Part shown: piece after piece, positions 56,601-64,000 of the stretch
Layout: every line of letters starts with the position of its first letter
How positions within the stretch are numbered: position 1 is the stretch's first letter
Assembly (NCBI GenBank): GCA_039654915.1
Contig: CM077597.1
Span: forward strand, 41,452,001-41,516,000
Source: Aquilaria yunnanensis
Lineage: Eukaryota > Streptophyta > Magnoliopsida > Malvales > Thymelaeaceae
Reading direction: 5' to 3'
Length of the DNA stretch: 64,000 nucleotides
Made by a program: the position numbers and the translations under genes
Notes under the pieces: model-generated
Seen by the model: the letters and a program-made list of their open reading frames with translations, nothing else
What the model was told of the DNA's origin: nothing
Database searches by the model: none

Positions 56601-58614
56601 GTCAAAAATATTAGGCACATGTGTACAGATGAGTTTAAGACAAAGAAACCATAATTAGTAAGAGGGAAAATCACATAAAGTAAGGTTAAGCTTGTTAAGT
56701 GTGTTTTGTGCCCTTAAGCTCATTTAAGGCCATTTAAGTGGACAAATAACTTATCTCTCTCTCATTTACCTCATCCTCCAGCCTAAGAACATAGCCACAC
56801 TTCCTCCATAGCCACCATACCTTCAAACTCAAAACTATATGCAATTGCAGTCAAGGAAGCACAATTATAAGTTATTTGGTGTTATTGCTTGAGTGCACTG
56901 AGGATCAAGCTCCAATTTCAGCATACCTATCAAGGTAAGGGTTCTCTTGCTCTCATGGACTATTTTCTACAATTTTCAAACATTCATATAGCTAGGGCTA
57001 AGCTTGGAAGAGAGCCATTAGCTTGATGAACCAAGCTTAATGAGGGGAGTGCACTTATTGAAGGTTTTGTGACCTAGTGTGAAGTGCAAAATGATGGCAG
57101 TAAAGTGAGGATTTATAGAGCCCAAAGTTAGTACTAACAAGTGTTAAAATCCTCCTAAGACCAAGCATTATCTTGAGGAGGGCTACCATAGTGATTTGGT
57201 TATGTTTATTATGTGTTTTATGGTCTAACCTATGGTATATCTTACTGCCACATTTCATGTGTTTGATGGTTGTGAATGGCTGCTGCATTTGGTTGCTATA
57301 TCTTGTATATATGCATTCTAGTTTTTGTGTTTTAGTTTCTTTGAATGTAGGTTTTAATGATGGTTACATTGCCTATTGAATCCAAGTGCTACCCTTACTA
57401 AGTTTCTCAATGAAACTTACTCCCCTAAATTCTGTCATTTCAGGTCCAGTAGAAAGATCACATTCAAACTGACATTTTTTGTTTGGGTTTTGATCTGAAA
57501 TTTTAGGTAAATGAAATTCCATATGTATAGTTGTGATCTAGAAATTTTGGTGATTTTAGAAGCACATTTCATATTTTTAATGGTGGTACTTATTGTGTTG
57601 TGCAGCAGTTGTCCGGCATCCTGTTCTAGAGTTCATTGTGTCTCAGGTACTCCTGTAACCTAGGGTGCATATTTAGCTAATTTAAGCCCATTATGTAGTG
57701 CATGTATGCATGTACATGTAGTGTATGTAAAATGAGACAAGTATGTGAACATTTGAGTAATGTTTTGGCTATATAAGTGATGGGGTGCAAAGCTGCCTAA
57801 GTGTGAATGATGGGCTGCTTACTTGTAAATTCTGTTTTGGCCCCATAAACCTATTAAAAGTAAGGGAATGTAATCCCTATGTGTAATGGACATTTATGGG
57901 ATAGCTTTGGAGGGTTTTTCCCTTGTGAATGAAGTGTTTGCACACTTATGAAATTTTGTATGGGCAAAATGGTCATAAAGTGACCAGCATTTCAACCCTA
58001 CACTTAAAGTTCTATATCTCTCTTTGTAGAAGGAATATTTGCATGAATTTTTTATCACACCTAGATAACATCTAGAGGTTGAACTAAAATTTGTAATTTC
58101 TGAATTTGGAGCTCTTTAGCCAAAGATATGACGTTACAAAGATGGCTAAGTTACTGTTCATTTGGTCAGAATTTTGTAACCAACTTAAAAAATCAATAAC
58201 TTGGACCATAGGTGGGCTACTGATGTAAAACAAAATTTCTTGGTTTTCTCTAAGCCTCTACTTGATAATGAAGTAAAAAAAACAAGGGGTACATGGATAG
58301 AATAATACAGTTTATTAGTGGAAGTTACAGGTGTAGTGGCTTGTCACTAGAACTTAACAAGATTGCCTAATGTGTGGTAGCCAAGATTAAGACTTGTGCT
58401 AGCGTTTTCCTTCTTTGATGCCATGGTGTGCATGAAATGTGAATATATTTGTGATGGTTGGATCAATATGCATGTGTTTACATAGTGCCCAAGAAGGCTA
58501 CTTAGGTATGCACACTAAGGGTAGTGCTCTGATGGCCTACAGAGCATTACCAATCATGGGAATCTAAATGCATAATTTTGGCACCATAATTGGATTACCA
58601 CGGAGTGGGTAACA
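53670..58614. mobile_element. S3: insertion of two head-to-tail 2.4 kb LTR-like units
   Basis: The 4945 bp block has the 5 bp duplication TCAAG on each side (53665-53669, 58615-58619), and its removal restores the aORF frame of Y (EASLKWMLDHARKWA). It consists of two similar units, 53670-56185 and 56186-58614. Shared landmarks include TTTCAGGTCCAG (55010, 57440), CTTATTGTGTTGTGCAGCAG (55159, 57588) and GGCACCATAATTGGATTACC (56151, 58580). The first about 125 bp are present only in unit 1. Outer ends GGTTACC and GGTAACA are inverted, as expected for an LTR beginning TGTTACC with one base changed. There is no coding domain between or within the units. It may be a tandem solo LTR, probably minus-oriented. 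Confidence 0.7.
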
Positions 58615-59981
58615 TCAAGCATCCACTTGAGTGATGCCTCACCCTCTACAAAGTCATGTTGAAGTTCCATCACCACATTGTCTCTTAACCATTCATCTAT
58701 AAAATCCAAAATTCCAAAAATACCATAGCTAATAGATGAAAGGTTAAAAGACAAACCTGGAGGAACTTCGGCATCCCCACCATCAAAGTCACTCACTTCA
58801 AGTACCTCAGCAGGGATTTTCTTGCCTTTCCCCCTTCTTTCGCAACTTATTCTGCCGAAAGCACTCCTAAAAAGGTTCCCAAGACTTCGGTTGTGAAGGT
58901 AGGGCTCAAGGGCAATGACTGTATGGCCGCTTCTGAAGATGGAACAATGACTTCAATGGTAAGGTCCACCACATCAGACACAACTTCAGGCAGAGGGGGA
59001 AGTACGTCACCCTTTGCCTTCTTCGCCCTTGAAGAGCCTGAAGACTGCCCAGCACCCTTCTTTCTTTTTAGGTATTCTCCTACTCCCATTTCTCGACCTG
59101 ACTGAGGAACAGACTCTTGTAGAAGGCCACAAACTTGTCACCCATTTCTACAATAAAGAAAATATCAGTGTAAGTATAAAAAATTCTAACACCACAGTTG
59201 AAAGACAGCTTACTCTCTACAAGGCCGGATTAAGAGAGTTTGCCCTGAAGGAGCTAAACAAGCCACGCCTTCTTCCCATCCACCATCAGTTTTGGCATGT
59301 CCTCATCAGTGACATGCTCGGTGATAACCTCAAGCTCCCAAAGAACCTCCTCGGTCATGAAGCTCCATCTAATGGGGAACTGGTAGAGAGATCGCCAAGG
59401 CACTTGAGCATCCCAATCTGTGACAGCCCAAATATGGTTGTCGAACTCTTCAAACTGAGACTCCAGCTCTAGAGTTAGCAACTTCCTTGTGTCCACCACA
59501 TTGATCGCCAAGGTGGCCGAAGCCCACTGAGTTAGAATGTCTTTCCACTTCTCATCAATCTCCATAAAAAAGTACTTTTTCTGCCACCCTCTCCAACTAT
59601 CCTTAGTACCGAAGGTAAAAGTAAATTTTCTACTCCTAGAACCCCAAGGAAGTAAAAAGTAAAACCCCCCTTTTGGGATGGGATGAAGTTTGTAGTATTG
59701 AAGAAAAAAAAGAAGTGCAAGATGATTTTGAAGACCCCACACATACACAAGAAAGCATTAAAATAGGTGTAAGAGTTCGGGGGCATTTGATTGTTGGTTA
59801 TACCATGGAAGTAGCAAAATTCATAAACCACCTTCGGGGGTGGATAACAGAGACATGCCTTTAGTTGCAGTCTAAAAATAGTAATCGCCTTCGCCCGAGG
59901 AAGGTAGCTCAGTTCACTATGACCGTATAGCCCAATTTTTGCATAGGAGGGAAGATAGAATTTTAGCCTCCACTTCCCTAG
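58615..59981 (-). pseudogene. Element Y antisense gene, exons 1, 2 and start of exon 3
   Basis: On the minus strand exon 1 is visible from 59981, where D cuts it: LKFYLPSYAKIGLYGHSE, then YEFCYFHGITNNQMPPNSYT, FNAFLCMCGVFKI, LPWGSRSRKFTFTFGTKDSW and IRWSFMTEEVLWELEVI, to the donor near 59210. Exon 2 (about 59145-58757) includes KRKKGAGQSSGSSRAKKAKG and DFDGGDAEVPP. The exon 2 donor GT is at 58756-58755, and exon 3 resumes near 58643 (GEASLKWM). A frame slip sits near 59690. The promoter and first codons lie beyond D, outside the window. Confidence 0.82.
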
Positions 59982-60834
59982 TGATAGCCGAAGGACTATC
60001 GCCTCTCTCACCCCGTGCCTCCTGCCGAAAACAAGGTAACCGGAGAGATTAATGTCACCCGAAGGAGGCACTATCACTAACCTCGGAAGGAGCAAAGTCA
60101 AGACGTGTCGAACTCGGGACTTCGGCTAATAACTCAAGAACTCCAAAAACGTTACCAGCTCCTTCGGGGGACCAAACAGATCACCTTCGGGACAGAGGCC
60201 CTTACAAGCAAGAGAGAATCCTCCGAAGGCAGAACCACCAAACTAAAGGACTCCCCGAACTACGAGCATAACTCCCGAAGAAGGGCGTCCATACCAAAGG
60301 ACGACCTCGCCCAGAGGACCTCGGGAGTACGACATGAGCATTTAAGGAGCCTCTGACATGTCGCCCACAGGCATTACATGCCGCCCCAAATGGCGGTCTA
60401 ACATGCCGACGCCGTCCAGGTCTTGTGACGACCTGTCTCGGTTCAAGGCTCAAGGAGCCTGCCACCGGCTACTTGTCCCCTACGCCCAGAAACTCAGAGA
60501 ACATCCGACCGAACACGTGTCGTCATCTGAACGGGCTGGGCACTTCTATAAATACCAAGGAACAGACCCTGGCAAACGGTTCGACTCCTCCTCCTTGAGA
60601 AGACACAAATAGGCAAGGCCACTAAAACCTTTAGTGCTCCCCCTTCACCTTCTCAAGACACTGACTTGGGCGTCGGAGGCTCCTCCCCGGAAAAACACTC
60701 TGGGACCTCCTAACCCTCTCTTCTGAGCATTTCAGGCACACTCCTCTGGGAAATCTGGGCTCCAGGCATTCTCCCTCTCAGGAAGTCCCTCCAGAAGTCA
60801 CAATGTCACTCAACGAGGATGCCTCGGGGCATCA
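59982..60834 (+). repeat. Element D 5' LTR
   Basis: 853 bp, starting TGATAGCCGAAGGACTATC and ending GATGCCTCGGGGCATCA. A G-box ACACGTGTC lies at 60513-60521 and a TATA box CTATAAATA at 60546-60554. The ends are fixed by homology to the LTRs of B and C. Confidence 0.92.
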
Positions 60835-63800
60835 TTTGGCGCCGTCTGTGGGAAGGCACTCTGAGGTCGCCGTTGTTGAAACTCGGCGTTCAAAGGACAA
60901 GGGACTCCCGAAGTCCCCATCCGCGCATGAAACTCAACCGGCCACTGACCAAACCCTTCTAAGGACTTCCACGCCGGAGGAAGAGCGTCCTCTGGTCATA
61001 ACCATGAGTTTCCTGCGCGACTTTCAACATTCTGTTGTGGCTGAAATGACACAGCAGATAGACCGAAAGTGGCTGCGACAGACTCAGGCCCAAAGGCCTC
61101 CCTCGCCAGCACGCCCTCAAGAGAGAAGCCCCAAACCAACCCACCGTAGTTCGGGAAGTGGAGATCTGCGTGAGGAGTCTTCAACGGAAAATATGCCCCT
61201 CGGGGCACGACTTACAGAACGAGCTAAGTCCAGGCGACCCGAAGTCCCACACCGAAAGAGCTCGTCGCCTGAGGCGAGGTCCCTGTCCCCCCAACGCTGA
61301 ACTCGCTCCCCGAAGAGACGCCAGCAATCTCCCTTCCCAGAGGAAGAACCTAGTGCCACGATCCTTATGGAGAGGATACTAGCAAGACTAGACAGGGTAG
61401 GAAAACAGGTAGCCCGCAAGCCCGTCTGGGCCAGGCTGTCTGAAACCTTTTGTGGGGATGAGTCCCCGTTCACTCAAGCCATAGTTGAGGCTGCCATGCC
61501 TGGCGAATTCAGAGTACCTCGGCTCGAAACTTATGATGGCCGTACTGATCCATAGGCCCATCTGACTAAGTACAGATGCAGCATGATGATGCACGGTGCC
61601 GACGATGCTACCTTGTGCAAATGTTTCGAGGTCATCCTCACAGGACCAGCAACTGCGTGGTATAATTCATTAGCTCCAGGAACCATCACAGAATTCCAGG
61701 AGTTATCCACGGCCTTCACGCAGCAATTTATTGGAAGTCAGCCAAGGGCGAAGATGCCTGTCCAAAAGTTTGACATAGCGCAAAGAAATGGAGAAACCAT
61801 CCGCGACTATGTCGAGAGGTTCAACAGAGAAGCCTTGAGCGTCCCAAACTTTCGGCCCAAAATACGCATTCTCGCCAGGACGCGGGGCCTTCGGAGAGAC
61901 TCACAGCTGTTTTGCGAGTTCTCCAAAGACCCCCCGGACACGCTTGGCAAATTTTACCGAAGGTCCGAACAGCACATGACGGCCGAAGAACTGAGAGTGG
62001 GTGGACCGAAGTCCGATCATACCCGGGCCGAAGGATCCAACCAGCAAACCCGGTACCCAACCGAACAGGGAGGCAGACCTCGAAGGATGAGGGGAAGGAA
62101 ACCCCCAATTTTCACACCTCTGAACACCACAAGGACCAACATCCTCATGACAATGGAAATGCAGGGGACTCAGATTCAGCGGCCAAGAGCCATGACCGCT
62201 GATAATAAGAAGAACATGAAGAAGTTCTGCCAGTTTCACCGCGACCACGGCAACAACACCAAAGACTGCTTTCAATTGAAGAAGTATATTGACTCGCTAA
62301 TAAAACTGGGCCAACTTCGGCGTTATCTGCGGATGCCCTCCCCGAAAGGGAAAAAGGAGGAGGAAGGAAAGGCAGAGGATGAGGACTACGACTCCGACAG
62401 GCGGAGGAACCGAAGCCCGAAAAGGCGCCCTCCACCTCCGGCAGGAATAATACAAACAATAACGACGGGGCTCCCATCCTCGGAAAGAAAGAGGAAGGCC
62501 AGAGAAATAGCAGTCATGGAATATCAGAGTCCGACAAAAAAACTGGCCCGCAAGGATGGTTCCGCCGTCATCTTTCCCCATGACGATCCGCTGTTGATCA
62601 TGGCGAGGATAGGAAATTGGGACGTCAAGAGAGTATTGCTTGACGATGGATCAAACACCGACGTCCTGTTTTCACACTTACTGCCGAACTTGGGCATATC
62701 CAACAGTGACCTCAAGCCCGTTACCTCGCCTACTTTCGGGGTAGGACCATCCGAACTGCCTGTCCTCGAATGGATCGATCTCCCCTTAATGCTGAAAGGG
62801 ACTTCGGTAGATGGGACTGCCGAATTATTCGCCTCCACAACAGCGAGGTTCATTGTCATGGATGTCCCTTCATCATACAACATCATCCTTGGAAGACAGA
62901 AACAGGGAAATCTGCACATTCACCCTGATGTGAAGTACTTAACTGTCACTTTCGCCACCAAGGATGGAGATGCGAAAATCTTCATAGATCAGGGCGAAGT
63001 GAGGAAGGTGTTCGTCAAGGCACGAAAAGCTCCGGCAAATAATTTCGCACAAACAATGGAGGGAAAGGCACCAAAAGAGGACGAGGCAGAAGATCCCGCG
63101 AAAGTGGAAATGGAAAAAGTAGAACTTGTCCCAGGCCAAAGTACCCGAATAGGGAAGAACTTGGCCGAAGGTGACAAGAAAAAACTTGTATCTTTTCTGC
63201 TGACAAATAAAGACCTGTTTGCCTACTCGCCGAAAGATATGCCAGGGGTAAACCCTAGCATAATACAGTATAGCCTTAGAGTAAGTACGGAAGCAAAACC
63301 TGTCCGGCAAAAGAAACGAGGCATCTCAGCCCATAAAAGTGACTTTGTCAAAACGGAAGTCCAACGCCTGTTGAACGCTGATGTCATCAAGGAGGTCAAG
63401 TACCCCGAATGGTTAAGCAACGTGGTTATTGCCACAAAAGAAGGAAGCAGTAAGCTCCGGATGTGCATCGACTTCAGAAACTTGAATGATGCTTGCCCAA
63501 AAGACTCATATCCTCTCCCACCGATAGACCAATTGGTAGACTCAACCGCCAAATTCGGGCTCCTAAGTTTCTTAGACGCCTTCAGCGGATATCATCAAAT
63601 AAGGATGGACCCCGAAGATGAGGAGAAAACTGCCTTCATCACCGAGGGGGGACGTACTGTTACGTCAGAATGCCCTTCGGGCTCAAGAATGCAGGAGCTA
63701 CCTACCAGAGGTTGATGAGCAAGGTCTTTAACGACCAAATAGGGAGGAATATGGAAGTCTACGTCGATAACATGATAGTCAAAAGCAAGCTGCCGAGCAA

Positions 63801-64000
63801 CCACATCGTAGACCTAAAGGAAACTTTCCACCAGCTCAGAACCTTCGGGATCCGCCTGAACCCCGAGAAGTGCATCTTTGGCGTAACCTCGGGAAAGTTT
63901 CTTGGGTACATGGTGTCAGAAAGAGGCATTGATGCTAACCCAGAAAAGATTAAGGCTCTACTTGAATTTCAAACTCCCATCACAATAAAAGATGTACAAA
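60803..64000 (+). pseudogene. Element D gag-protease-RT (broken, continues past the window)
   Basis: The ATG at 60803 lies in the LTR and the frame crosses the PBS (MSLNEDASGHHLAPSVG). Gag stops at 61299 (CGA-to-TGA type) and 61554 (CAG-to-TAG type). From 61559 the frame is open for over 700 codons: gag core, the knuckle-like FCQFHRDHGNNTKDC near 62228, protease VLLDDGSNTDVLF near 62635, and RT with NDACPKDSYPLP near 63490. A one-base loss near 63650 shifts the frame before MPFGLKNAGATYQRL, and YVDD is changed to YVDN near 63760-63771. This is the longest uninterrupted gag-PR-RT stretch of the window, but the polymerase could not work as written. Confidence 0.92.
60837..60854 (+). other. Element D primer-binding site
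   Basis: TGGCGCCGTCTGTGGGAA two bases after the LTR, identical to B and C. Confidence 0.86.

Larger units (their letters stand above)
59982..64000 (+). mobile_element. Element D: Tat-type LTR retrotransposon, cut by the window end
   Basis: The 5' LTR, PBS, gag, protease and most of RT are visible. It was inserted into exon 1 of the Y antisense gene. The left flank is CCTAG; the matching duplication is outside the window. It is closest to B in coding sequence. Confidence 0.93.

Noticed and set aside
53670..58614. S3 as a DNA transposon with terminal inverted repeats
   Set aside because: Only about seven bases at the ends are inverted, the duplication is 5 bp, and there is no transposase. An LTR beginning TGTTACC explains the ends better, although a DNA element is not fully excluded.
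1..64000. Host protein-coding genes, rRNA or tRNA
   Set aside because: All recognisable coding sequence belongs to retrotransposons, and I did not recognise any tRNA or rRNA sequence by eye. A tRNA scan was not possible here.

Overview
The window is plant nuclear DNA made entirely of nested LTR retrotransposons. I recognise no host gene, rRNA, tRNA or CRISPR array. The kind of elements (Tat-clade Ty3/gypsy with two RNase H domains and an antisense gene; Ty1/copia with the order gag-PR-INT-RT-RH) points to a flowering plant with a repeat-rich genome. The species cannot be read from the sequence.

Layout. The oldest layer is two degraded Tat-type elements on the + strand, here called Z (1-1888, 12745-14518, 32000-~34985) and Y (~34985-38448, 50988-53669, 58615-59981), joined at about 34985 with no LTR between them. 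Later insertions broke them up. Element A (Tat, - strand, 1889-12744, target duplication AGCAT) sits in the RT of Z. Copia element K (- strand, 14519-31999, CAAGA) sits in the integrase of Z. K in turn holds Tat element B (+, 16234-26647, CCACT) and a gypsy solo LTR S1 (29459-30572, TAGCT/CAGCT). Tat element C (+, 38449-50987, GGCTT) sits in the RNase H of Y and holds a solo LTR S2 (46165-47580, AGGGT). A double LTR-like insertion S3 (53670-58614, TCAAG) and Tat element D (+, 59982 to the window end) both sit in the antisense gene of Y. Where both ends are visible, removing the insert plus one target-duplication copy rejoins the host element's reading frame across the site.

Each Tat element has the same plan: a 750-972 bp LTR; a primer-binding site reading TGGCGCCGTCTGTGGGAA; one gag-PR-RT-RH-aRH-INT reading frame whose ATG lies inside the LTR exactly 31 bp from its end, so that the frame runs through the primer-binding site; a spacer of roughly 400 bp; a convergent four-exon gene on the opposite strand (the aORF) with its own TATA box; then the polypurine tract and 3' LTR. 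All gag-pol copies carry stops or frameshifts, so none here is autonomous. C and B are the youngest complete Tat copies by LTR comparison (about 14 differences in 972 bp and about 35 in 750 bp, counted by eye).

The most notable system is the aORF: an intron-containing gene with a promoter, carried antisense to gag-pol, with the same exon plan in A, B and C, traceable in Y, and partly preserved in Z. All functional statements below are by homology or inference; coordinates of aged fragments are approximate to tens of bases.
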